NCBI GenBank assembly: GCA_963575745.1 | Contig: CAUYUJ010012558.1 | Coordinates: 62,001-126,000 of the forward strand | Reading direction: 5' to 3' | Length of the DNA stretch: 64,000 bases | From: Prorocentrum cordatum | Lineage: Eukaryota > Sar > Dinophyceae > Prorocentrales > Prorocentraceae | Part shown: piece after piece, positions 21,580 to 33,320 of the stretch | Layout: the number at the start of each line of letters is the position of its first letter | Numbering within the stretch: the stretch's first letter is position 1 | Notes under the pieces: model-generated | What the model was told of the DNA's origin: nothing | What the model saw: the letters and a program-made list of their open reading frames with translations, nothing else | Databases searched by the model: none | Made by a program: the position numbers and the translations under genes

Positions 21580-21800
21580 TGTGCGCCAAGCCAACTGGCC
21601 GATCTGCGCGTGAGCGGGCGCGCGCCAATGCGGCCAATGATGTCGCGCCTGCCCAGCTCACCGACCCGGACTGAACGGCCCTCGCGCCAGCGCTGCTTTC
21701 GAGACGCGCTCAGAAGCTTCCCTCGGTAATCGCCTCCGCAGCCCCAGCTGGCCGATCTGCGCGTGAGCGGGCGCGCGCCAGCGCGGCCGCAAACATGCGC
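21580..21800. repeat. Direct duplication of about 45 bp
   Basis: CTGGCCGATCTGCGCGTGAG followed by CGGGCGCGCGCCA occurs at about 21594 and again at about 21747, with related GC-rich sequence between them. Confidence 0.85.
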
Positions 21801-21904
21801 CATCAAATTCCAATCGGCAACCGCTATCGTAGCCGAACGGGTTTTGCCAACAGACGTTGCGGGTGGGAAGAAGTGTTGGTTGTGCGAGCATGGGAGTTTA
21901 CTAT

Positions 21905-22032
21905 GGATGAGTGGCATAATCAATTGCACAACATTGCTTTCACCGCCATGGCTCACACCACATGGCTTACGCGACAAAGCTTGCACCACATAGCTTGCAC
22001 CACAACGCTTGCACCACATAGCTTGCACGCAT
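21905..22032. repeat. 14-bp dispersed repeat, locus 3
   Basis: The cleanest copy: AGCTTGCACCACAT, AGCTTGCACCACAA, CGCTTGCACCACAT in strict 14-bp register, preceded by GGCTCACACCACAT and GGCTTACGCGACAA. Confidence 0.9.
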
Positions 22033-23585
22033 GTTGGGCAGTCGCGCGCCCACTTCACAACGCCTTGGGGCTGCTAAGGTGAGGCATCCTGGCACCGTTA
22101 CTTTGGAGCCCGCCCGGCCGGTCTTGGGCACTCGATGGGGCCCTTTGGCGGCCGTCTTGAGCTCCCTTGGGCTCCATGACGGAGCTCTTGAAGTCAGGCT
22201 GAGCTGTACAGGGGGGGAGAGTCCAGCTGTGCCCACAAGAACGAATGTTGGTATTTGTTGAACCTCTCAAGTGTCCTTCAAGCGCTCTCTTCAGCCGCCT
22301 TGGCGACTCCCTGGTGCCTTGGGCCATGTTGGGGATGCCTGTGGTCGTCTTGGGCAGCCTGGGTCCGTTTTGGGCCCTCTTGGGGTGCTCTTGGGACCCC
22401 CTTAGACCGCATTGACTCCTGAAGCACTCGAGAAACAGCCAGGGCGGTCCGGGAATAAAACTGTGACTAATCTTTTCTGTATACGTGATGTATCAGCACA
22501 GCCTTGAATGAATGCTTCACGCTCGACTTTCGGTCGCTCATACGCACCCGCATGGCCAACGCACACAAACTGATGAATAGGACGAAGCGGAAACAAACAA
22601 ACGGTCCCCTCCTTCCGCATCCACCCCTCCTTCCCTCTCCCCCGATGGGATCCGAGCGTTCGAGCCCCGATACCCTCAGCACGTAAATGCCAAGTGAGCC
22701 CCCAATGAGGGGTGAGGAGAAGGGCATGGATGGGACAAGGAGTATCATCATCGTGACACCGTGCGGAACGGTGAATAAGGAACCAGAGCGACGGGGCTTT
22801 TCTGGCCACGGCGAGCCTCGTTCACGAGTATACAAGGAGAGGACCGAGAACCAGAACCCCTCCAGAGTGGGAAGTGTTTGTTTCCAGAGTTCTATTTCAC
22901 ATTAGATGTGGATCCTCGGTCCCGCTGCTACACACTCATACTGTACATTACGGTTGCCCTCTGACGGTCTATGCTTCTAGCACACTGTGTATTTACACCC
23001 ATAACAATATCTAGATCGACCTACCGACCTAACCACCATTGGGTCTGACTGTGTTCTGACAGTGCTTGGACCCACATTGACATCGATCTCAATCGCTACT
23101 CCCCCCCCGCGCTCTAAATGATGAACAAGCTCTCAACCGGTCACTGTATCTAACCGCTGGTCCCACCCTCGAGCGACATCGATGTCGCAATATGTTTACC
23201 CGCGCCATAGATGCGTTCCACGGTCCATCTGCCGACACCGGCATCAAAGTGTTCAATCGATCTCACATTACCTATGCCAGCCCAAGGGCAGATTGGTACC
23301 ACGACCTAGCTACCCATCAACCGATCTCACTTTCGATCGATTGTTCAAACTTTTTGATGGACCACCAAGTATACCTCTCTTTTTGACATGGCCATCGATA
23401 CCACGATACATACATATATCGATCTAACTGTGCGTCCAACGGTTTCGATGCTTCTCGTCCTCACTCCCTAACGATTCCAGGATGATTCTACAGATCGATC
23501 GGACAATCTATACATCTGTCAATCTCAATGTTGGCCAATACTCCTATCAACCCTGAGACGAAACACAGAAAGCCAACCGTGGGGC
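22033..23585. other. No gene seen; weak short-period repeats
   Basis: 22120-22410 has loosely repeated CTTGGGC/CCTTGGG words. 22470-22900 is unique. 22930-23530 is AT-richer with recurring CGATC words. Several small open frames show no recognisable protein. Confidence 0.4.
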
Positions 23586-23589
23586 AAAC

Positions 23590-23818
23590 ACTGCGGGATC
23601 ACCATGGCGCAATCACGGAAGTGCCGCGCGACAACCACGGGACTGCCACCAAACAATCGCGGGACAGCCACAGGACAACCACGGGGAAGCCACGTGGCAA
23701 CCACGTGACATCCACCGGACAACCACAAGACAACCATCGGGACAGGCACGGGACAACCACGGGGCAACCACCCGGACAACCACAAGACAATCGCGGGACA
23801 ACCACGTGACAAACCCCG
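23590..23818. repeat. Roughly 10-bp minisatellite GGGACAACCAC
   Basis: Recurrent GGACAACCAC/GGCAACCAC/AAGACAACCA words at 10-11 bp spacing over about 220 bp. Confidence 0.85.
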
Positions 23819-23924
23819 GAGAACGCACGTCTAGGAACCGACCGCAAGATCGGTCTCCCTGCGGGCGGGTACCCAAGTTCCCTTCGATCTAGCCCTGCCG
23901 TCGCCGTCGGAGTCTCCTCTGCAT

Positions 23925-24005
23925 TCTCCTGCTCCTCCTCCTCCTCCTTCTCCTCCTTCTCTTCCTCCTCCTCCTCCTCCTCCTCCTCCTCCTCCTCCTC
24001 CCCGT
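23925..24005. repeat. (TCC)n microsatellite
   Basis: TCC triplet tract next to a short coding-like minus stretch (KLGELQELPLSLQDADVETG, about 24066-24005) that could be one exon but has no partner I can identify. Confidence 0.85.
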
Positions 24006-24109
24006 CTCGACGTCGGCGTCCTGCAGCGAGAGGGGGAGCTCCTGGAGTTCCCCAAGTTTCGACCTAGGCCGAGCGCGCCGACACGGCCAGCAGAGGCAAA
24101 AACTGCATG

Positions 24110-24195
24110 CACACATCGACTTTCAGAGGTCCGCGCGGCTTTCCTGGGTTGAGCCCTGAACCACACCCTCCATGGCGCGCGGAGCGCTCCAGGGG
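24110..24195 (-). repeat. Dispersed element around CGCGCCATG, copy 1
   Basis: On the minus strand GCGCTCCGCGCGCCATGGAG is followed by sequence ending CGCGCGGACCTCTGAAAGTC. The same layout (GCGCGCCATGAAG ... CGCGGACCTCCAAAAGTTCG) occurs at 63925-64000, same strand. It could be a shared gene-start context or a dispersed repeat that carries an ATG. Confidence 0.55.
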
Positions 24196-24529
24196 CGGCG
24201 CTCCCCCCGTCTGCAGTACGAGAACGGCGCCCATGCACCGTACAACGTTTGGACTCCCATCGGGTGCATCGTTTTTCGAATCTGAGGGCCGACGCCTCTG
24301 CACCGCACCATTCATGGGGTCGAGGATCGACGGCGCCTCGGGATCACGCCAACGCGCTGCGGTGCACACAAGTCGTTCGCGGATCAGATACCGATGCCGA
24401 TCTCCGGAAGCGCCTGCGTCTTCACAGCTCCAAGCCGCCCCGACGAGCGTGGCGAGCGGTCAAACGAACACTCCACCACGGCCTTTGCCGGAGGTGCCCC
24501 CCAGCAGAGCCGGGCATGGCGAAGGGGCA

Positions 24530-24730
24530 ACAGAGAGAGAGAGGGAAGACAAGGGATAGACCAGAGGGGGATTGGAGAGGGCCGTCTCCTACTCCTGCCT
24601 CACGCGCGCTCCTCCCCCGCGCGAGCGCCACTCTCTCTCATTTGCGTTCTGTGATTGTTGTTTGTTTCTCTCCTTCCCTCTCTCTCTTCATATGTGTGTG
24701 TGTCTGTGTGTGTTTGTGTGTATGTGTGTT

Positions 24731-24779
<49 letters not shown>

Positions 24780-25330
24780 CTGTCGCTGTGTGTATGTGTT
24801 CTCTCGCTCTCTCCTTCTCTTTCTCCCTCCCTCTCCATATCTCTTTCTGTCTCTCTCTATATATATATATGTATTTCACAAGATCTTCCTGGAATGACCC
24901 CATCGCAAGGGGCGACCCCCTCGCCCTCTCCCCGTCTACCAGAAGGCAGCCAGGTGCAGAAAGGGGAGGCAGGGAGAATCGCGAGGAATCGAGACAGCGA
25001 GGCAAGAGAGAAAGAGCGAGAGAGAGAGAGAGAGAACAAAACAAAAAAAAGAAAGAGAGAACGAGAGAGATAGAGCGAGAGAGAGAGAGAGAACAAAACA
25101 AAAAAAAAAAAGAGAGAACGAGAGAGATAGAGCGAGAGAGAGAGAGAACGATAGAGACAGAGAGGGAGAGATACCGAGAGCGGAACAAAGAAAGAGGGAG
25201 AGGGAGGGAGACAAAAAAATCCAGAGAGACAGAGAGAGAGAGAGAGAAAGAAAGAAACAAAGAAAGAGAAAGAGAGAGAGAGAGAGAGATGAATAGAGGT
25301 GGAGAGAGCGTGAAATAAGAGATAGCGGAG
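24530..25330. repeat. GT, CT and GA dinucleotide block
   Basis: CT-rich 24625-24690, (GT)n 24697-24780, CT-rich 24800-24865, then GAGA/AAAAGAGA tracts 25010-25320. A nearly exact 60-bp internal repeat (AACAAAACAAAAAAAA then GAGAGAACGAGAGAGATAGA) occurs near 25035 and 25092. A further GA tract lies at 25590-25625. 25331-26180 otherwise has no recognisable gene. Confidence 0.85.
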
Positions 25331-27245
25331 TGAGGAAGAGCGGACGAAACATACATAGAGAGAGGTAGAGAGACGGAGAGAGGGACCGAGGTAACACTAT
25401 AGTGTGATGCGGGTCTGCCCCCCCCCACATGTGCGCATGCGTGCACACATGCATGAGCTTATGTCTAAGCAAAACTTGGGATATTCAAAGGACTGAAAAT
25501 AATGAGATATAGAACAGGATAGAAACACAGAGAGGATGAGGGACGCAACATCATTGAGATAGCACAAGGCGAAGGAGAGACAGAGAAATAGACCGAAAGA
25601 GAGAGAGAGAGAGAGAGAGAGAGCGGGAAAAAAAAGAAGGGGAAAGGGCGAGAGATACAAGTACCATAGCCCCCGCAGTTGCGTACGAGAGTAAGGGGGC
25701 GGGGGACAGGGTGGGGAGTTGATTTTGACGAGGCCCGCCGGAGGCGCTCTTTTCACACAGTGCGCAACGGGTCTGCCGCAGGCGCTGATTTCTCGTCAAC
25801 GCAGCGTGTGTGGGTCGCGTGTGATCGCGGGTGGGTCGCGGGTGGGGCGACGACACCACCAACGACATACAGCACAACAACAAGAATCCACAACGCGGAA
25901 TCACACTTCTGCCGCGCACCCAAGGTGGGTGTGAAAGCGTTCGGCCCCCTCAATCTGTTACCGCCACCGTGCCTTGAGGCACGCAGCGGAATGCCCTCGG
26001 ATCCCATCGAATTCTCTACCGGGAAAAAGGGCTCTATAACCCCCCCCCCCAATAAGGTGTAATGAATTATTTGTCGGCGGTCGTATGGACGGATGGTGTT
26101 TCACCAAAAAGAGGGGGCCTAATTATGTTTCCCCGCGGCGACCGCCAGCAACGCTCTCATGGATAACCATGATTCAAAAGCTTAGCGATCAGAAATTTGC
26201 TCCTGAATGCTCGATCGTGAAAAGGACTGTTGAAGCGCAGGCCCCGCGCGGCCCCCCCAGAGTTTACAGTTACAGCGTCGTCGTCGGCGACGCGGGCGCC
26301 GACGACGAAGTTGTAAATGTAGTTTGTAGATGCATTGGCATGCGTTGCAACTCCTCTGCGCGCAAGGGTATATCACGCGACTGACCGTGAGAACCAGCCT
26401 CGGCAACGAACGCGATCTACATTGCAATCCTCTGACAAGTGTGTTCATGATTCCTGCTTTGTGCATGATGGCCCATTGAGCAATCTCCGCCGATGTACAA
26501 CAAACCCCCAACATTATCCAGCACGGCGAACAACACTGGGAAACACATTGGCGGGCGGCGTCGCGGGCGCCGACGCTGAAAATGCACGTGTCTATTGAAG
26601 TACATAAACGCGCGGTGCAACGCTCGTACAAAGACGACGGGATGAAGGAGGGGATGGCGAACAACGCCCTCGGCAAATAATATGTCGATATGTATTGCAA
26701 TCCTCTTATAAACGTGCTCAAACATCCTCTGTCGTGCACGGCTGCCCACAGAGCATTATTCACTGGGAGATCAGAGCACCCCGACATTATTCGGCCCACC
26801 CAACAATAAAAGGACAATAATCGACGAGCAGCGCCGCTGGCGCTGCCGCTGGGGATGCGTGTGCGCTTTATACATGTCGCCCAGGGGGCATGAAGCGCGG
26901 AAAAAACGGCATTACCTACCACGGTAAACAATCATGGGAAAATAACTGGCGGGCCGCGTCGCGGGCGCTGACGCTGAACATGCACATGTAGTTAATATGC
27001 GTATACAGCCGCACGACGCAATCTTCATACAAACGCGACGAAATGAAGGAGATGGCGAGCAGCGCCCTGGGCAACGAATGTGCCGATCTATATAGCAATT
27101 CTCCTACAAACGGGCACAAGCATCCTCTGTCGCGCAGGGCTGCCCAGAGAGCACGATTCACTGGGAGAAAAAACCCGACATGATCCTGTTCACCCAACAC
27201 CAACGGGAAAATCATCAGCGCCGCCCGCGGCCCCGGCGAAAAGCC

Positions 27246-27360
27246 CCATGCTCAAGCTGCGCTGGTTCAGGTGCCTCAAGAAAGCGTCAAGGCCTCAATT
27301 TTGAGTTGCAACGGCTACCCCTCATTACACTCTCACGCGCCAGGGTCTGGCCCCCACGAG
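27246..27360 (+). repeat. Duplicated 110-bp segment, copy 1
   Basis: Starts CCCATGCTCAAGCTGCGCTG and ends CTCTCACGCGCCAGGG, running directly into a TCC tract. Its partner is 28945-29054, also directly before a TCC tract. A short frame (LRWFRCLKKASR) is shared. Confidence 0.85.
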
Positions 27361-27371
27361 AACCCCCCCCC

Positions 27372-27622
27372 CTCTCCTTTATCTCCTCGTGTTGCCTCTC
27401 CTCGTCTTCCTCTTCCTCATCCTTTTCCTCCTTCTCCTCCTCCTCCTCCTCCTCTTCCTCCTCTTCCTCCTCTCCTCCTCCTCCTCCTCCTCCTCCTCCT
27501 CCTCCTCCTCCTCCTCCTCCTCCTCCTCCCCCTCTCCTCCCACTGCTTCCCCCTCCTCCTCCTCCTCCTCCTCCTCCTCCTCCTCCTCCTCCTGCCTCCT
27601 TTCTTCCTCTTCTTCCATCCCC
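27372..27622. repeat. (TCC)n microsatellite
   Basis: About 250 bp of TCC triplets with short CTTCC interruptions. Confidence 0.92.
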
Positions 27623-28379
27623 TCCTCCTTAGCAGGGTTCGTGCAAAGTAGCCCAGGAGGCAACATTCCGTTGGAAAGACCCGATCATGACCCAGCCAAC
27701 GCAACACTGGTGGAACACGAATCCCACGTCGCTACCGGCGCCGACCAGGCGCGAAACGGAGTTCTGAAAGCAGTAACAGGCAGGCCCATCTGAGGACACT
27801 CCCGAATCAAAGCGGACATTCGTTCTATTTCAATCCTCTTCACAAACCCCCCTGCGTGCAGTTTAGTTCACAATGAATAATTCTGCGGGAGAGATAACCC
27901 ACAAACATTGTCCAGCCCGCCCGACAATAAAAAGGAAACGACTCTCCGCAGCGACACCTTTCGACCGCGGACACAGCATCGTCGTCGTCGTCTTCGTCGG
28001 CATCGTCGTCATCGCCGTTGGCCTTGTCCTTCTCGAAGCTCTTGGCCTCAGCGCTGCTCTTGCCCAGCAGAAGCTTTGCTGGGCGAGTTTGAGCAACCTC
28101 TCGAATCAAAACAAAACGCACTTGTGCTGTAACCCTCACGCGAGGATGCTCACAAATCCTCTCTCGTGCAGGGCCGCCCACAATGGATTATTCCTCGGGG
28201 GATTCCGCCCCCAACAATTATCCAGCCCACCCGACAACACAGGAAAACGAATCCCACGTCGCCGCGCGCGCCGACCAGGTGCCAGGAGTACCAACAGCAG
28301 TGCTAGACTGACGACTTAGAGTAAATTCGCAAATTAACGTCATAATCCAATCTGCCACCGATAAGGATTGCCTGTAATT

Positions 28380-28830
28380 CGCAAGCCAACATGGCGACTG
28401 CTCCATGTGTGAAAACGTTGGGAGGAGCATGCTAAGTTCAAAACCACATCGGTCACGGTTAAGGGTTGGCTTCAGTTTCCAGGTCAACATGGCGACCCTC
28501 CTATTCTTGAAAAGGGTTGAGCAACTCATGCCAACTTCAAGAACCATAAGTCAGGTCAAGGGCTCACTTTATGTTCCATACCAACATGGCAACTCTTCCA
28601 TTGTGGACAATCCAGAAATCGACACGCGCGCGTCCGCGCGTGCGATCGAATGACCTACGCGAGGGCGGGTCATCCGAAATCCGGCTGCTTCCCCTAAGTG
28701 GTTGAATTTTGTTTCCAGGCCAACCTGGCGAACTTTGCATTGAGGACAATACAGAACTCGTCAGGCGCCCATGGCGAGTTTCATACTGTCTACACTGGAA
28801 AAGCAGTCATGTTGGCCTTGAACCGATCAA
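28380..28830. repeat. Roughly 97-bp degenerate repeat with CCAACATGGCGAC
   Basis: GCCAACATGGCGACT, TCAACATGGCGACCCT, CCAACATGGCAACTCT and CCAACCTGGCGAACTT occur near 28388, 28485, 28580 and 28719, within similar surroundings. Confidence 0.65.
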
Positions 28831-28944
28831 CCTTTGGGTGACCGATTGGATGTGGGATATAGCATACGTGTTGCCACGATTTCGAAAATACAAAGGTCGC
28901 CATGCCAGAGCGGTCAAAGAAGACATGGCGTTGAAAGCGCCAGG

Positions 28945-29054
28945 CCCCATGCTCAGGCTGCGCTGGTTTAGGCACTTCAAGAGATCATCAAGGCTTCAGC
29001 TGTGAGCCGCAATGGCTACCTCACACTGCACTCTCATGCGCCAGGGCCTGGGCC
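28945..29054 (+). repeat. Duplicated 110-bp segment, copy 2
   Basis: About 80% identical by eye to 27246-27360 over its length. It again abuts a TCC microsatellite (29086-29220), after which the LINE remnant starts. Confidence 0.85.
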
Positions 29055-29085
29055 TTACAGGAGCCACCTGATTTTTATATCCTCA

Positions 29086-29220
29086 TCTTGCCTCTCCTCC
29101 TCCTCCTCCTCCTCCTCCTCTTCCTCCTCCCCCTCTCCTCCCACTCCTTCCTCCTCCCACTCCTTCCTCCTCCTCCTCCTCCTCCTCCTCCTCCTCCTCC
29201 TCCTCCTCCTCCTCCTCGTG
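29086..29220. repeat. (TCC)n microsatellite at the 5' edge of the LINE
   Basis: TCC triplet tract. The coding-like LINE sequence begins within a few bases of its end, so the element's 5' part is missing or was replaced here. Confidence 0.9.
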
Positions 29221-29221
29221 A

Positions 29222-32040
29222 TGGTCCGTTTGCCGAAGCCCGACGGCGAGGGCTGCCGCCTGCGCTCATCCGGGTGTGGGCGAGGGTGCGCAGGCCTCTC
29301 TCGCAGCAGTGGATCAGGGACAACCCCGAGGACGCGATCTTCGGCATGAAGCGCGGGGCGACGGCCACGGCGTCGGCGCACCGCCGCAACGTCCAGGCCG
29401 AGATTGCCCAGCTGCTGGGGGAGGCCAGTTGGGCTGTGATCATGGATGTGCACATGGCCTTCGACAGCGTGCTCATAGGCCCCTTCCTCGAGCAGGCTAG
29501 AGCCCTCGGCTTCCCCATGCGGCTGGTATGGATGCGTGTCCATGCGGCTGGTACGGATGCGTGTGAGCACTTTCAGGATGCCAGGCGCACGGCTGCTGGA
29601 GCCGCACGGTGGTGGCCAACAGCAGCATCCTGGCGGGGTGCACCCACAGCGCGGCCCTGCTGACGGTGCTGCTCTTCCAGGCCGTCGTGCGCCTTCGCAC
29701 CGTCGCGAACAAGCTGGCCCCGAGGTCCCTCAGGGACGACCTCACCATCCAGTGGATCCGGCAGGTCGGCGACGGCGGCGTCAGCATGTTGCGAAGGGCG
29801 GTCCGCGAGTTCACGGAGCAGGTGCGGCCGCTGGGTATGCAGATCAAGCTGGCCAAGTCAGGCTGGTTCGCCACGTCGCAGGACGCCAAGAAAGAGTTTC
29901 GGCCCGCAGCCAGAGCCCCGGCGCTGCCCGAGAGGCAGGGTTTCCGCCGCCTCGGGCACGACGCGCACGACGCGGCGGCGCGGAGGCCTGTGGCGAGGGC
30001 TAGAATGGACAAGCTCCAGGCGCATCAACCTCGTGTAGACGCGCTGGCGAGGATGGCGGGCCCCAGGGTCCAGGCGCCGTGGAGGACGGGGCCTCTCCCC
30101 TCGGCGGCGTACGGTGCACCCGTGGGCGGCATCAGCGACGCGCAGTTTGCCGCGCTCAGGCACCGCGCTGTGCTGCTGTTCAGCGGCCGCGGCGGTGAGG
30201 GCGCGGCCTTGACCAGGGCGTACCTGGCCACCCAGCACGACGCCTTCCTCGACCCGTTGCGTGAGGCCACGACGGCGCCGCTGGTGGCCTGCGCCTCGCA
30301 GCTCTGGAACGGCCACCTCCCGCTGGCCAGGCTGCAGCAGGCCTGGGGCGCCCTCGAGCAGCGGCGGAGCGAGGCGGCGCCCTCCTGGCAGACGGCGAGG
30401 CGCCCGGTCGCCGCCCTGTGGCTGAGCGCGCGCCGCATCGGATGGGGCATGCACTCCAGCCTCGTCCCCCTCGACGACGAGGGACGCCCGATCGAGCTCC
30501 TCGGGCAGCACCCGCAGGAGGCGCGCAAGCTCGTGCGCGAGGGCGCGGCGCGCTGGCAGGGACGCCAGATCCTCACTCACCACCAGTCGACTCCACCGCC
30601 TATGGGGGCCAGGCTCTGACCCAGGGCGGCCCCGCACGCGCCGGCGCCGCCGTGGGCCAAAATTTGAAGAGCGAGGGCAGGCCACCTGCGGAAGCTCTGG
30701 GCAGGAAGAGCACGGGATGATGTGCAGCGGCACGCAGCGGGCTACATCAGCAGCCCCGACTGCCCGTTCTGCGCGGCGCCCACGCCTGGCACGCGAGGTC
30801 ACTGTATCTACGAGTGCGAGCGCGTCGCTGCCATGGGCGGGGAGGGCTAGACGGACGCGGTGCTGAAGTGGCTGACGGACCAGCAGCAGCGGACCAAGAA
30901 GCGGATGCGGGAGCAGTGCCACATCGGAATGACCGACGCCCCGGCTACGACCGCTTCGACCTCACGGTTGGCATCCCGCTCATCCCCTACCAGGCGCCCC
31001 CCCGCAGCAGGACGGCGGACATCCAACACTGGGGGGACTGGTCGAGCAGCGGCGCGGGCGTCACCACGGCGGTCTACCTGGACGGCTCCCGCCACGCCCG
31101 AGCCCACCAGGTGCGGCTGGGCGTTTGTGCAGCTGGGCAGCATGGGCTGGCCCTGGCGGGAGGCCTACGGAGCGCTCCCAGGCCGCCGCCAGACGGTGGG
31201 CAGGGCAGACAGATGGGCTTCCGTGCAGGCGCTGAAGTTGGTGCCCGACATGAAGCTCCTCATCACTGACCTGGCAGGCCTGAGGAGTGAGGTCGCCGAC
31301 TGGGAACCTTGGCTTGCCAGCGCGGCTTGGCAGCACGAAGACATCTGGCGACAGATCTTCGCGGTGCAGCGGGGTCGTGAGCCGCCTGATGCGCTTTGGT
31401 GCCCTGCTCACCTCACGTTTTTCGGAAGTCGTGCTCGACACAGAGCGAGATGTGATTGACTACCTCGGCAACGCCTGGGCGGACTGGTTCGCCAAGGCGG
31501 GGGCAAGGGAGCATCGGCTGCCTGCTCTGCTGGCGGACCTCCTGAAGGTGCGGCTCTCCGATGCGGTGGAAGAGGCGTCCGTGCTGGCGTGGCACCAGGC
31601 TGCGCTCGGAGGCCTCGCGGAGGAGCTGAGGGTGAGCACGAGGCGCATGAGCCTGCCACCAGAGCCTGTCGCCCCTGCGCAGTTGGGGTGCGGCCGCCAC
31701 CTGGCTGGGCGTGCACAGCGCGCACGGCCACCGCCACGACAGACGAGGCGAGGCGGAGGCTCGAGCGCGAGGACTGCGCCCCCTCCTCGCTCCAGGCCTT
31801 CATGGCGCGTGCGCGCGCCCGCCTCCCTCCCTCGGCCTCTGCTTCGTTGGCCGCTGCCGCGGGGCCGCTCCCCGCGGCGCGCGAGGAGGCCATCGCCATC
31901 GCCCTGAGAGCGGCGGATCGCGTCCTCGGTGGCGAGCCGACCGTGGCCCAGATTGGTTTTCCTCGGCCCACGGCTGCGACAGACTGGATTCATGTGCCGT
32001 CCGTGCGGGGAAGGACCGATCCAGGTCCCCTTCGGACGTG
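29222..32040 (+). mobile_element. Broken LINE-type retrotransposon: reverse transcriptase and RNase H
   Basis: The N-terminal part of the polymerase is absent. Reverse-transcriptase motifs in order: VIMDVHMAFDSV (motif A, about 29437-29472), SSILAGCTHSAALL (motif B, about 29620), LRDDLTIQWI (motif C in place of the usual YADD, about 29732) and GMQIKLAKSGWF (motif D, about 29840). A zinc-knuckle-like CPFCAAPTPGTRGHCIYECE lies near 30760. The RNase H domain follows across two phase changes: VYLDGSR near 31075, RQTVGRADRWASVQAL near 31200, LLITDLAGL near 31260 and GNAWADWFAKAGA near 31470. The normal RNase H glutamate is an aspartate here (GRAD). A 25-bp tandem duplication at 29516-29565 breaks the frame between motifs A and B. 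At least three more phase changes and a stop (about 30849) follow. It is a dead copy. The sense continues weakly to 32040. Confidence 0.85.
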
Positions 32041-32600
32041 AGACCCTGGATTCGAGGTGTGGACGGCAGCGCGGGGGCCGTCCAGCCTGGGGGCTCCTCG
32101 GAGGGGGGTGGGGGGGCGTGTCTGGGGCTGCGGCCTCCTCTGAGGCCCTGGGAGGCCCAATGTGTCTAGTGGGCGTTGGTCGAGAGATCCGAGTGGGGCC
32201 AAGGGGCTGTAGGGCTTGGGCGGGGCCCCATGCGGGCCCGAGGGTGTGGACAGGGCGGCGGCCGCCCTGCATGAGTCCCCTGAAGCCCCTGGTACAGGGG
32301 GTGCCCCGCCCAGGGCCCGTGGAGCCTTTGACCGAGGTCATCAGGGGCCATCAGATGGCCTCCTGTGGCCCTTTCGTAATTGGTCGAGTTTGCGGTGGAC
32401 CAGCATCCACGCGCCAATCCCCCGTCGTGATGGCCCCATGTAAGGGCCCGTCAGCTGGGAGAGTAATCGTCTCAGGACGACCGCCTTAAGACACCTCGAA
32501 GCGGGTCGACACCCTCGGACGGGGATCCCCCTACAGGGCGGGTTCCACAGAGCTTATCGCCATGGTTTTTACAGCCGCGGCGATCCTCTCGAGCCTCGGG
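32041..32600. other. No gene seen; possible 3' end of the LINE
   Basis: GC-rich sequence with recurring GGGGCC and GGCCC words. No poly(A), tandem tail or target-site duplication that would mark the element's end was found. Confidence 0.35.
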
Positions 32601-32665
32601 TCCTCCTCCTCCTCCTCCTCCTCCTCCTCCTCCTCCTCCTCCTCCTCCTCCTCATCATCATCATC
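32600..32665. repeat. (TCC)n microsatellite
   Basis: Pure TCC triplets followed by a short TCATCA run. Confidence 0.92.
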
Positions 32666-32699
32666 AGCATCCTCACTTTTCTCCTCCCTCTCGTCTCCC

Positions 32700-32850
32700 T
32701 CTTCCTCCGCATTAGCGTGGCTAGTGCAGGGTAGCCTGGGGGGGCACTATGCCCTGGGAGGACCACAACACCCTAACATGACCCAGCCCGCCCAACAATA
32801 GAGGGAAACTAATCTCCGCCGCGACGAGGAGGCTTTAGGATCACGATTAT
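32700..32850 (+). repeat. Repeat family B fragment
   Basis: Contains AGTGCAGGGTAGCCTGGG, TGACCCAGCCCGCCCAACAA and AAACTAATCTCCGCCGCGAC, matching the ends of the copies near 27650 and 27930. As at those copies, it follows a TCC tract. Confidence 0.7.
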
Positions 32851-32929
32851 TCACCGCCGAGAAAACATGGTGCGGACTACATCTAAAAACGCCCTGAGAT
32901 TACTGCAGATATTCTTCAAGGGGCTCACA

Positions 32930-33320
32930 GCTCTGAGTTTCGGGCGCTCTTTGGAGCTCTGGTTTCCCGTCGCGTGACTTTCTCCAAAGCCAGAGAGTCC
33001 CAGGACGGGCCAAGAGGCCTCAGAGGGCCCCGAGACGCCCCAACCTCACTCCAATACGCCCGAGATAGCAGATAGCCTCAAGACGGCCCAAGGGGCTCCC
33101 AAGACGCCCCAAGAGCGCCCCAAGCGGCCCCGAAAAGCCAACACCATAGATGTCCAAGTGGTTTCTGCATGATTTTAGCATTCTCATATTCTCGTGTGAT
33201 TGACGCTTGCCCAAGAGGCTCCTGAGATCGCCCCAAGAGGCCCCGAAGAGCGCTACCAGACGGCCCCCAAAGGGCTCCAAGACGGCCCCCAGAGGCCCCC
33301 AAAAGGGGCGCAAGAGAGGT
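32930..33320. repeat. CCCCAAGACG-type short minisatellite
   Basis: GACGCCCCAAG, GACGGCCCAAGGGG and GAGGCCCCGAAGA words recur at roughly 13-15 bp. A similar but inverted word set (CTTGGGG) is seen at 37860-37965. Confidence 0.6.

Larger units (their letters stand above)
26185..28310. repeat. Roughly 360-bp repeat family B, about five copies
   Basis: Copies begin near 26290, 26545 and 26940 with GGCGTCGCGGGCGCYGACG. They continue through GCAACGAA...CAATCCTCT, CATCCTCTGTCGTGC and a piece near CCAACAATAAAAGGACAA. Two later, more diverged copies lie at about 27680-27940 and 28060-28290 (CCAGCCCGCCCGACAATAAA). A sixth fragment is at 32700. No intact coding capacity; a TCC tract (27372-27622) interrupts the array. 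Confidence 0.7.

Noticed and set aside
24638-25472. Long minus frames rich in Ser, Leu and His-Thr
   Set aside because: Products of (GT)n, (CT)n and (GA)n dinucleotide tracts.
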